Origin: Bergeyella cardium
GTDB taxonomy: Bacteria; Bacteroidota; Bacteroidia; Flavobacteriales; Weeksellaceae
Reading direction: 5' to 3'
Assembly (NCBI RefSeq): GCF_003614945.1
Contig: NZ_QYCZ01000001.1
Coordinates: forward strand, 886,001 to 950,000
DNA length: 64,000 nt
The notes below the pieces were generated by a model. It did no database searches. It was not told the DNA's origin and saw nothing but the letters and a program-made list of their open reading frames with translations. The translations under genes and the position numbers were made by a program. Shown piece after piece: positions 27,869 through 35,122 of this stretch. Within the stretch, counting starts at the first letter, position 1, and the number at the start of each line of letters is the position of its first letter.

Positions 27869-28711
27869 TTAGTAGTATTCTATTATTTGTTCTGAGGTTT
27901 CGGAGAGCTCTTCATTGGTATAGGTTTCTCGTCTCGTCCAGTTCCCTTTTTTATCAAAGGAAAGGTATTTAAAATTCGCTTTTATCGGACCAAAAGGCCA
28001 CTCGATTGAAACCTCTGAAGGAAGTTTTTTATCATTATACTTTATCGCAATTTCAAGGAGTTTGGTTTCAGTAGCAGGGGAGGATATCTTTAAGCTTGTG
28101 CAGAGATCTCCATCGTATTTAAAGGTATAAACCGCCTCTAAACTATCGGTAGGGGTATATTCTATAATCTTGGAGGGAATCCCCTTCATTGCACTAAAAA
28201 ATACTGTGGATTTTGAGGTGAGATTTCCCTTGCTGTCATAGGTTTTGGACTCTGCTTCGTGGTCGTTATTAGGGTAGGTAATCAGTGTTTTGGCGATCAG
28301 TGCTCCTGTGCCGTCATATCCCGCCTCTTCAGAAGGGAGTTGCTTATCATTATACTTATAATGATAGGTCATATTGGTCTCTTCATCTTCGTTTTTATTG
28401 TATTCTGTTTTTGAGATGAGATTGCCATTAGCATCATAAGTGAAAGTTTGTTTTTCCTTTAATTCATTATTTGCATCATTAATGATAAGTAGGGTTTTAT
28501 TCTTTTTCTTGTTGTAGTGGGTAGTGCGGGTAGATTGCAGCATAGGTTTTTTGCTATCGGCTGAGTCTGTGTATTTATAAGTAATTTCTTTTACGGATTT
28601 TATGTTTCCAATGAGGTTATTGTACTCCAAATCACCCATATCCTTTGGTATTTGAGAGAGGCAAAGAACTGATAGAACCGAGAAGAGGAGGCTTACTATA
28701 TTTTTCATCAT
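27869..28711 (-). CDS. Secreted protein with YD-like repeats
   Basis: A 280-residue protein with a signal peptide (MKNIVSLLFSVLSVLCLSQ after the first Met). It contains repeats such as QTFTYDANGNLISKTEYNKNE, YHYKYNDKQLPSEEAGYDGTG and IAIKYNDKKLPSEVSIEW, related to those in the lipoprotein at 26.0 kb. The last part, SFDKKGNWTRRETYTNEELSET, is typical of YD-repeat proteins of Bacteroidota. No known catalytic residues. It is upstream of the Sel1 gene by 10 bp and 27 bp downstream of purE in the same direction. Role unknown. Confidence 0.78.
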   Translation of the reverse strand: MMKNIVSLLFSVLSVLCLSQIPKDMGDLEYNNLIGNIKSVKEITYKYTDSADSKKPMLQSTRTTHYNKKKNKTLLIINDANNELKEKQTFTYDANGNLISKTEYNKNEDEETNMTYHYKYNDKQLPSEEAGYDGTGALIAKTLITYPNNDHEAESKTYDSKGNLTSKSTVFFSAMKGIPSKIIEYTPTDSLEAVYTFKYDGDLCTSLKISSPATETKLLEIAIKYNDKKLPSEVSIEWPFGPIKANFKYLSFDKKGNWTRRETYTNEELSETSEQIIEYY

Positions 28712-28737
28712 TTGATTTTTTTTATTAATGAATGGAA

Positions 28738-29241
28738 TTATTGGTCATATTCATTAGGGTGGAGTGTTTTTATTTCATCTATGGTGTGGAGGACTTTCTC
28801 TTTTAAAGATTGCTGATAGGCTTCTAATTTTTTTGAGATTTCAGGTTCCGAAGCACCTATGATTTTAGCGGCTAAAATCCCAGCATTTGTAGCGCCGTTT
28901 AGGGCAACTGTTGCCACAGGGATGCCAGAGGGCATTTGCAGGATAGACAGAACAGAATCCCATCCATCAATAGAGTTGGATGAGAGTATAGGCACCCCGA
29001 TAACGGGTAGTGTAGTGCAGCTGGCAACCATACCAGGGAGATGTGCTGCACCTCCTGCTCCAGCGATAATGGCTCTCAGCCCTCTTGATTTTGCAGATTT
29101 TGCATACTCAAACATTCTCTCAGGGGTGCGATGTGCAGAGACTACCGTAAGCTCGTAGGGGATTTCAAGGCTTTTTAAAAAATCAGCGGCTTGTTGCATA
29201 ACGGGCAAATCACTCTGGCTGCCCATAATAATACCTATCAT
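28738..29241 (-). CDS. purE: 5-(carboxyamino)imidazole ribonucleotide mutase PurE
   Basis: A 167-residue class I PurE: GSQSDLPVMQQAADFL at the N-terminus, the SAHRTPERM active-site loop, and the AGGAAHLPGMVAS and GSVLSILQMPSGIPVATV-like blocks. It converts N5-CAIR to CAIR in de novo purine synthesis; this class normally works with PurK, which is not in this window. The gene is followed closely by two secreted-protein genes in the same direction, probably by chance of position. Confidence 0.97.
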   Translation of the reverse strand: MIGIIMGSQSDLPVMQQAADFLKSLEIPYELTVVSAHRTPERMFEYAKSAKSRGLRAIIAGAGGAAHLPGMVASCTTLPVIGVPILSSNSIDGWDSVLSILQMPSGIPVATVALNGATNAGILAAKIIGASEPEISKKLEAYQQSLKEKVLHTIDEIKTLHPNEYDQ

Positions 29242-29608
29242 TTTATTATTTTTTTAGATTTTAAAGCCTCAAAGATAGGGTTTAAATTAATACGGTTTAT
29301 AACCTATATCTTTATTTATATAAATAGAGCAAATTTTTATTAAATAAGCAAAATTGTTGTTCTTTGGGAGGGCGTTTATCAATGTATTATAAAAGATGAT
29401 TTTTATTCTTTTTTGTCTCTTAATTAAGATGGTTAGTATAGTTGTATTTCCTTTTTCTTTCCTTCATCCGTAGGAGCTCTTCCTCCATCGGGAGGAGCTT
29501 CTCCTTCACATTTTTTTAAATGTCCTACTTATTGATTATAACAGGATTTTAACTAAAAATTATTTCAAACAGATTGCTAATAAAACCCTACCCAATACGG
29601 AACAAAAA

Positions 29609-29639
29609 AAAGACTGCTTTTATGATAAAAACAGTCTTT
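29609..29639 (-). terminator. Terminator of the cyclophilin-FKBP/gldI unit
   Basis: Stem AAAGACTG / CAGTCTTT extended by CTTTT / AAAA pairs. Read on the minus strand it is followed by a run of T (A-run at 29604-29611 on the plus strand). Confidence 0.7.
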
Positions 29640-29668
29640 CGGGTTTCTAATTTCTAGTTTAAGCACGC

Positions 29669-29812
29669 TCCATACGAGTAGCTAAGAATCTCACCGACTA
29701 CGGTGTAAGTGCTTGCCACGCTGTGGTCTGCTTCACCGGCTACGATATAAGTGTCTCACCGGCTACGGTGTAAGTGCTCGCCACGCTAGTGGCTGCCTCA
29801 CCGGCTACGGTG
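29669..29812. repeat. Cluster of GCTA-loop hairpin repeats, 42-bp period
   Basis: Hairpins CACCG-ACTA-CGGTG (29692-29705, mismatched loop), CCAC-GCT-GTGG (29716-29726), a decayed CACCGGCTACGATA (29734-29747), CACCG-GCTA-CGGTG (29757-29770), GCCAC-GCTA-GTGGC (29780-29793) and CACCG-GCTA-CGGTG (29799-29812). Copies at 29692/29734 and at 29757/29799 are exactly 42 bp apart. The last copy abuts the stop codon of the cyclophilin-FKBP gene. Related copies lie at 1161-1220, 51838-51892 and 52286-52561. Confidence 0.85.
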
Positions 29813-30892
29813 TTATTTGACTTGTACGAGTTTTACATCGAAGATGAGCCAAGCGTTTGGAGGGATTACACCTCCTGCACCTCTGGTGCCGTATGCTAAA
29901 TCTGGTGGGATGATGAAGGTAGCTTCATCGCCTTCGTTGAGGAGGAGGAGCCCTTCGTCCCAACCGCGGATTACTTGCCCAGTACCTACGGTAAATTCAA
30001 TGGGCTCTCCTCGTTTGAAGGAGCTGTCAAACTCATTACCATTGGCTAATCTTCCTGCGTAGTGTACGGCTACATTTTTACCTGCTTCTGCTTTTGCACC
30101 GCTTCCTTTTTTGGTGATTTTGTAGAGGAGACCAGATGCGGTTTGTGTCATATCTTTTTTCAGATTTTCCAATTGTTTTAGTGCTTCCTCTTCCTGTTTT
30201 TTGATGAGTGCGGCGTTGTTTTCTTGAATTTTGGTTTTACCTTCTTCAAAAACTTTTGCAGCGTCGTAGTGCTTGTATTCATCTCCTTTGCTGAATATGG
30301 AAACTTTTTGGAGGACTACATTTTCTTTGGGTTTATCTCTTTCGTCTCTTTCTACGCTTGCAATGCTTTCAATTACTTCCTCTCCTTTTACCACTTTACC
30401 GAAAACGGTGTGCTTGCCATCGAGCCAAGGCGTAGCTACTTCTGTGATGAAGAACTGAGAGCCGTTGGTATTAGGTCCAGAGTTTGCCATAGAGAGGTAG
30501 CCCTTTCCGAGGTGTTTCAGGTCGTTTTTCTCATCATCAAACTTATAACCAGGCTCGCCCATACCCGTACCGAGAGGGTCTCCTCCTTGAATCATAAAAT
30601 CCTTAATCACGCGGTGGAAGATGGTACCATCGAAATAAGGTTTACCTTTTAGTTCTGCCTTTACAGAAGTGTTTTTACCCTCTGCAAGGCTGATGAAACT
30701 CGCTACTGTAACGGGAGATTTCTTGTCCTCAAACTTCACGAGCATATTCCCTTTGGAAGTTTGGAGGTTTGCATAAAGCCCATTGTCAAGGCTTTCATAA
30801 GTTGCTTTGTCTACATTCATTTTCTTATAAATTGGTGTGCAGCTCACTATGGAAGTGAGAACCGCAGCGGTTAAAAATTCTTTTATTTTCAT
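29813..30892 (-). CDS. Dual immunophilin lipoprotein: cyclophilin fused to FKBP
   Basis: A 359-residue lipoprotein (lipobox SIVSC, Cys18) with two prolyl isomerase domains. Residues about 40-195 are a cyclophilin (YFDGTIFHRVIKDFMIQGGDP, SMANSGPNTNGSQFFIT, LDGKHTVFGKV). After a coiled-coil-like linker (210-250, rich in E and K) residues 265-359 are an FKBP (VAVHYAGRLANGNEFDSSF, GQVIRGWDEGLLLLNEGD, YGTRGAGGVIPPNAWLIFDVKL). Both active sites look complete. It should fold exported proteins in the periplasm. It lies 12 bp after gldI in a leftward pair, suggesting a shared role in folding of secretion or gliding components. Confidence 0.95.
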   Translation of the reverse strand: MKIKEFLTAAVLTSIVSCTPIYKKMNVDKATYESLDNGLYANLQTSKGNMLVKFEDKKSPVTVASFISLAEGKNTSVKAELKGKPYFDGTIFHRVIKDFMIQGGDPLGTGMGEPGYKFDDEKNDLKHLGKGYLSMANSGPNTNGSQFFITEVATPWLDGKHTVFGKVVKGEEVIESIASVERDERDKPKENVVLQKVSIFSKGDEYKHYDAAKVFEEGKTKIQENNAALIKKQEEEALKQLENLKKDMTQTASGLLYKITKKGSGAKAEAGKNVAVHYAGRLANGNEFDSSFKRGEPIEFTVGTGQVIRGWDEGLLLLNEGDEATFIIPPDLAYGTRGAGGVIPPNAWLIFDVKLVQVK

Positions 30893-30904
30893 TACTATAA
30901 ATAT

Positions 30905-31423
30905 TTAATTTCTTTTTAATCTGATGATGAGAGGCAAGTCTGCTGGGATTTTATCTCCATCGCCTAAAATTCCATACGCTAATGATGAGGGTACGAGCAA
31001 TACCGTTTCTTCATCGGTTTTCAGATATTTTAAAGCGTCTTCTACGGCTTTTAATTCTTCAATCTTAATAGGAGAAACCTCTTTCTGTACTACCGCTGGT
31101 GAGGGATAAATAGCCGTTGCATTAAAGTCTGAAAGGCTGTATTCATAAGAATATAGTGCTTCATTAGAGGCTTTTCTCCCTTTGAAATCTATACTTGACC
31201 AGTAGTTCATCGCAGTGGGGTAGAAGTTCTGCTCTGCTTTCTCTTTTATCCAGTTTTTAATGAACTCCCGCTCTTGCTGGTTTCTGTTTTTGTTTTTTTC
31301 TTTAGATTGTTCCATATCATTTGCAACGGGAGCATTCATCCCATTTGCAGGGGAATATACTTTAGGCTTCTCACAAGCGGAGAAACATAGGGTACCCAGA
31401 GCAATGATATAGATTTTTTTCAT
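30905..31423 (-). CDS. gldI: Gliding-associated FKBP-type lipoprotein GldI
   Basis: The start at 31423 gives 172 residues with a lipobox (LCFSAC, Cys17); an ATG 12 bp earlier would only add MPSF. After a Q/K/N-rich linker the C-terminal half resembles a divergent FKBP domain (LLVPSSLAYGILGDGDKIPADLPLIIRLKRN). GldI is required for gliding in F. johnsoniae and is thought to be a periplasmic folding factor. The protein is next to and upstream of a second immunophilin gene, the usual flavobacterial arrangement. Assignment rests on size, lipobox, FKBP-like tail and context. Confidence 0.8.
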   Translation of the reverse strand: MKKIYIIALGTLCFSACEKPKVYSPANGMNAPVANDMEQSKEKNKNRNQQEREFIKNWIKEKAEQNFYPTAMNYWSSIDFKGRKASNEALYSYEYSLSDFNATAIYPSPAVVQKEVSPIKIEELKAVEDALKYLKTDEETVLLVPSSLAYGILGDGDKIPADLPLIIRLKRN

Positions 31424-31469
31424 AAACGATGGCAAAAGTAGTGAATTTAATCTTTACCTCCACACACGA

Positions 31470-31499
31470 TTGGGAATTATAAAATATTCCTTAATTTTG
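31470..31499 (+). promoter_or_regulatory. lipA promoter
   Basis: TTG (31470-31472), 19-base spacer, TAATTTTG (31492-31499): a full match to the Bacteroidota -33/-7 consensus, 41 bp ahead of the lipA ATG. Confidence 0.75.
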
Positions 31500-31539
31500 G
31501 CGAGATTTTTCACAAATGAAAATATCGCATTAGAAAGAA

Positions 31540-32400
31540 ATGGAAGAACAAAGTACGCTTACCAACAAACCTAAATGGATACGCGTAAAGCTCCCAACAG
31601 GAAAGAATTATCGTGAGCTTCGCAGTTTGGTAGACAAATATAAGCTCAATACCATTTGCCAAAGTGGGAGTTGCCCAAATATGGGAGAATGCTGGGGATA
31701 CGGTACCGCTACATTTATGATTCTCGGGAATATCTGTACCCGAAGCTGTGGTTTCTGCGGTGTGAAAACAGGAAAACCCCTCGATGTAAACTGGGATGAA
31801 CCAGAAAAAGTAGCTCGGTCTATAAAATTAATGAAGATTAAGCACGCTGTACTTACTTCGGTGGATAGAGATGACCTAAAAGATATGGGCTCCATACTCT
31901 GGGCAGAAACCGTAAATGCCGTTCGTAGAATATCACCAGGAACCACTATGGAAACCCTGATTCCAGACTTTCAAGGGGTGAGGAAAAATATAGACAGGCT
32001 GGTAGAAGTAGCACCAGAAGTTATATCTCACAATATGGAAACCGTAAAAAGGCTTACCCGAGAAGTGAGAATACAAGCTAAGTATGAGAGAAGTCTTGAA
32101 GTCCTTAAATACTTGAAAGAAGCAGGGCAGAGACGAACAAAAACAGGGATAATGCTCGGATTAGGAGAGGAGAAAGACGAAGTCTTCCAAGCGATAGAAG
32201 ACATTAGAAATGCAGATGTAGATGTTATTACTCTGGGACAGTATCTTCAGCCTACTCGTAATCACTTACCTGTAAAGAGATTCATCTCTCCAGAAGAGTT
32301 TAATGAATATGGAGACTTTGCCCGCAGTCTTGGTTTTAGGCATGTGGAGAGTTCCCCTCTGGTGAGGTCTTCTTACCACGCAGAAAAACATATTCATTAA
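31540..32400 (+). CDS. lipA: Lipoyl synthase
   Basis: A 286-residue radical SAM enzyme with both cluster motifs of LipA: the auxiliary cluster cysteines [12 protein letters not shown] (Cys40, 45, 51) and the radical SAM motif CTRSCGFC (Cys66, 70, 73). It inserts two sulfur atoms into octanoyl groups on lipoyl domains, making the cofactor of pyruvate and 2-oxoglutarate dehydrogenases. The end ([15 protein letters not shown]) has the RSSY serine that ligates the auxiliary cluster. lipB is not adjacent. Confidence 0.98.
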   Translation: MEEQSTLTNKPKWIRVKLPTGKNYRELRSLVDKYKLNTICQSGSCPNMGECWGYGTATFMILGNICTRSCGFCGVKTGKPLDVNWDEPEKVARSIKLMKIKHAVLTSVDRDDLKDMGSILWAETVNAVRRISPGTTMETLIPDFQGVRKNIDRLVEVAPEVISHNMETVKRLTREVRIQAKYERSLEVLKYLKEAGQRRTKTGIMLGLGEEKDEVFQAIEDIRNADVDVITLGQYLQPTRNHLPVKRFISPEEFNEYGDFARSLGFRHVESSPLVRSSYHAEKHIH

Positions 32401-32470
32401 TGGTAAGTTATTGTATAAGAAATTAGAAATACTTATTTTTGGCAAAATTTTAAATAGAAAATTAAGAATA

Positions 32471-32695
32471 ATGAAAAAAATAGTTTTAGGTTTATCCTTA
32501 GTGGCATTGATGGCTGTTAGCTGTAAAAAACTCCCTGAGGGAGGGAATAAAAACATTCTGAAGCTGGAGGATGGTGTAGAAAGATACACTGATGATGCAC
32601 AATCTCACTCCGAAGCAGAGCATACCGCTCCTGAGACCCCAGAAGTAGAAGCAACACCAGCAGATTCCACTGAGGTAGAACAACCAGCTCACTAA
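32471..32695 (+). CDS. Small lipoprotein, acidic
   Basis: A 74-residue protein with a good lipobox (ALMAVSC, Cys18). The mature part is acidic and rich in E, T, P and A (ETPEVEATPADSTEVEQ), with no recognisable domain. The ATG at 32471 is preferred to an earlier in-frame start because it places the signal sequence at the N-terminus. It follows lipA by 70 bp and is followed by a terminator. Function unknown. Confidence 0.75.
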   Translation: MKKIVLGLSLVALMAVSCKKLPEGGNKNILKLEDGVERYTDDAQSHSEAEHTAPETPEVEATPADSTEVEQPAH

Positions 32696-32709
32696 GAAAA
32701 AATCTCAAT

Positions 32710-32744
32710 AATGCCTCCTGTTTATCAGTGGGCATTTTTATTTT
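32710..32744 (+). terminator. Terminator after the small lipoprotein gene
   Basis: Stem AATGCC / GGCATT with a 15-base loop, followed by TTTTATTTT. Confidence 0.6.
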
Positions 32745-32762
32745 AACTTAAATTAATAAATA

Positions 32763-34145
32763 ATGCAAAAAACATTAGATTATATTCATCAGAATAAAGA
32801 CAGATTCGTAGAGGAGTTATTTGATTTATTGAAAATAGCTTCTATTTCTGCTGACCCAGCATATAAAAATGATGTACTTAAGTGTGCAGATAAAGTAGCA
32901 GAATACCTCCAAAAAGCGGGAGTAGATAATGTAGAAGTTTGCCAAACAAAAGGCAATCCTATCGTATATGGGGATAAACTCATTAACCCAAACCTGCCTA
33001 CTGTTTTGGTTTATGGGCATTACGATGTGCAGCCACCAGACCCGATAGAGCTTTGGAATAAACCTCCTTTTGAGCCTTATATTGAGAAAACGGATATCCA
33101 TCCTGATGGCGCTATCTTCGCCAGAGGTGCAGCGGATGATAAAGGTCAGTTTTTTATGCATTTAAAGGCATTTGAAGCAATGATAAATACCGATGCTCTG
33201 CCTTGCAATGTTAAGTTTATCATAGAGGGAGAAGAAGAAGTCGGCTCCGTAAGTTTAAGTGATTTCGTCAATGAAAACAAGGAAAAACTCTCTTGTGATT
33301 GCATCCTTATTTCAGATACCAGCCTCTATTCTATGGAGCAGCCTACTGTAACTACTGGGCTCAGGGGGCTCAGCTATGTAGAGGTAGAAGTAGAAGGTCC
33401 TAATCGCGACCTCCATTCGGGTTTATACGGAGGTGCAGTGCCCAACCCGATCCATACCCTCAGCAGGATGATTGCTCAGCTGATAGATGAAAACGGTCAT
33501 ATCACTATCGATGGATTTTATGATAATGTACAAGTTGTTTCCCTCGAAGAAAGAGCCGAGATGAACAAGCTAAAAGATAATGTAGAGGAATACAAAAACG
33601 CCATCGGTCTTAGGGGGGTAGAGGGCGAGAAAGATTATACTACTCTTGAGCGAACCTCCATTCGTCCTACTTTGGACTGCAATGGCATCTGGGGAGGCTA
33701 CACTGGCGAAGGGGCAAAAACCGTTATCCCATCTAAAGCCTATGCTAAGATCTCTATGCGCCTCGTGCCTTATCAAACGCCTGAAGAGATTACAGAGAAA
33801 TTCACCCAATACTTTCATAAAATCGCACCTGATAATGTGAAAGTAACCGTAAATCCGCATCACGGTGGGCTTCCTTATGTTCTTCCAATAGATACTAAGG
33901 AGTTTCAATCTGCCAAAAAAGCTATGGAAACGGCTTTCGGTAGGGAGGTTCTCCCATTCAGGAGTGGTGGTAGCATCCCAATTACCACAATGTTTGAGCA
34001 AGTTCTCGGTTCCAAATGCGTCTTAATGGGCTTTGGATTGGCGTCAGATGCTATCCACTCGCCAAATGAGCATTATGGGCTCTCCAACTTCTTTAAAGGT
34101 ATAGAGAGCATTCCTCTCTTTTTTCAAAATTATGCTAAGCAATAA
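32763..34145 (+). CDS. M20-family dipeptidase
   Basis: A 460-residue metallodipeptidase of the M20 family (carnosinase/CNDP-like). Zinc ligands are recognisable in VLVYGHYDVQPP (His, with the catalytic Asp two residues on), FARGAADDKGQFF (bridging Asp), EGEEEVGS (catalytic Glu and ligand) and the C-terminal ASDAIHSPNEHY (His). No signal peptide, so it acts in the cytosol on dipeptides taken up by the cell. It is monocistronic; a 13-bp hairpin without T-run follows. Confidence 0.93.
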   Translation: MQKTLDYIHQNKDRFVEELFDLLKIASISADPAYKNDVLKCADKVAEYLQKAGVDNVEVCQTKGNPIVYGDKLINPNLPTVLVYGHYDVQPPDPIELWNKPPFEPYIEKTDIHPDGAIFARGAADDKGQFFMHLKAFEAMINTDALPCNVKFIIEGEEEVGSVSLSDFVNENKEKLSCDCILISDTSLYSMEQPTVTTGLRGLSYVEVEVEGPNRDLHSGLYGGAVPNPIHTLSRMIAQLIDENGHITIDGFYDNVQVVSLEERAEMNKLKDNVEEYKNAIGLRGVEGEKDYTTLERTSIRPTLDCNGIWGGYTGEGAKTVIPSKAYAKISMRLVPYQTPEEITEKFTQYFHKIAPDNVKVTVNPHHGGLPYVLPIDTKEFQSAKKAMETAFGREVLPFRSGGSIPITTMFEQVLGSKCVLMGFGLASDAIHSPNEHYGLSNFFKGIESIPLFFQNYAKQ

Positions 34146-34160
34146 ATTTTAGCTATGAGT

Positions 34161-34193
34161 CATTGGTTTTCGGTTAATAGCTGAAAGCCAATG
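34161..34193 (+). terminator. Hairpin after the M20 dipeptidase gene
   Basis: Thirteen-pair stem CATTGGTTTTCGG / CTGAAAGCCAATG with two G-U pairs and a 7-base loop. It lacks a clear T-run, so termination is likely but not certain. Confidence 0.5.
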
Positions 34194-34351
34194 GCTTTAT
34201 AAAAAACTCAATAAAACAGATGAAAATAAGAATCTTACTTTTTCATACAAAATATTATTTATAGACCTATATTTTGTCCCCCCCATTGCTTTGAAAACAC
34301 TAAAAAAAGCAATACTTTTGAGGAGTTTTTTTTACAAACATCACCCTAAAA

Positions 34352-35056
34352 ATGAAAAACCTCATTTCAATATTCTTCATCACCCTTTTGCTCATCAGTT
34401 GCAGCAAGCTCAAACCCGAAGGAGATATCCAACAAAAACAAATCCCACTAAAAAATTTCTCCTCTATAGATGCTAAGGGCAAATTCAGAGTGTTTTGGCT
34501 GAAATCCGAACAAAATCTATTAGAAGTCGAGACTTATCCCAACTTCATTGATAATCTGAATATCAATATAAAGGATGAAAACCTCACCATCTCCGAGAAA
34601 AAGGAAACTTTTGGTAATGGATTCTACAGTATCACTATTTTCTCCAAAAATACTCCCTTAAAAATCACCCTTAGAGACTCTATCGAGTTCAATGTTTCAG
34701 GGCAATTAGCATTAAAAAACCTAAAATTATCCCTTAGTGATAATTCAAAATTCATCGGAGCAGTAAAATCTGACCGTACAGAGATTGAAATGCGGCATTT
34801 CAGCCTTGCCAACTTCAAAGGCTTCACCCGAGAGGCATTAATTAAGATAAAAGATACAGCGGGAATCATTGCACCTTATTGGGAAGTTAATACCCTTAGT
34901 ATCAAGGCTTATAACGGGGCTTATGCGGAGGTCAATACACAAGATTCCATAAAAGCAGACTTAAAAAACACCACGAAATTCGTTTATTATAATAGCCCTG
35001 TAAAGATTTTTAAGGCAGATAAAACCGTGAAAATCCAAAATATTAATCCGAAATAA
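34352..35056 (+). CDS. GIN-domain (DUF2807-like) lipoprotein
   Basis: A 234-residue lipoprotein (lipobox LLISC, Cys17) with the look of a GIN-domain auto-transporter-adhesin-head protein: the opening IPLKNFSSIDAKGKFRVFWLKSEQN and a series of short parallel beta-helix turns in which lines end in -LSLSDNSKFIGAV, -EMRHFSLANFKGF and -NTLSIKAYNGAYAEV. Such proteins are abundant in Bacteroidota and of unknown role at the cell envelope. Monocistronic. Confidence 0.75.
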   Translation: MKNLISIFFITLLLISCSKLKPEGDIQQKQIPLKNFSSIDAKGKFRVFWLKSEQNLLEVETYPNFIDNLNINIKDENLTISEKKETFGNGFYSITIFSKNTPLKITLRDSIEFNVSGQLALKNLKLSLSDNSKFIGAVKSDRTEIEMRHFSLANFKGFTREALIKIKDTAGIIAPYWEVNTLSIKAYNGAYAEVNTQDSIKADLKNTTKFVYYNSPVKIFKADKTVKIQNINPK

Positions 35057-35122
35057 AAATTAAACCCCTTACTCGCTAAGGAGTATCTTAAAACCAGATA
35101 ATAATAACTAAAATCATAGATT

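Larger units (their letters stand above)
29242..29812. other. 571-bp intergenic region: hairpin, terminator and GCTA-loop repeat cluster
   Basis: Next to purE the region is A/T rich without visible genes. At 29472-29505 AGGAG/CTCCT and TCCTCC/GGAGGA form a strong hairpin of unknown role. At 29609-29639 is the terminator of the cyclophilin-FKBP gene, and 29692-29812 is a cluster of short hairpins described separately. No open frame of note was found. Confidence 0.7.
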
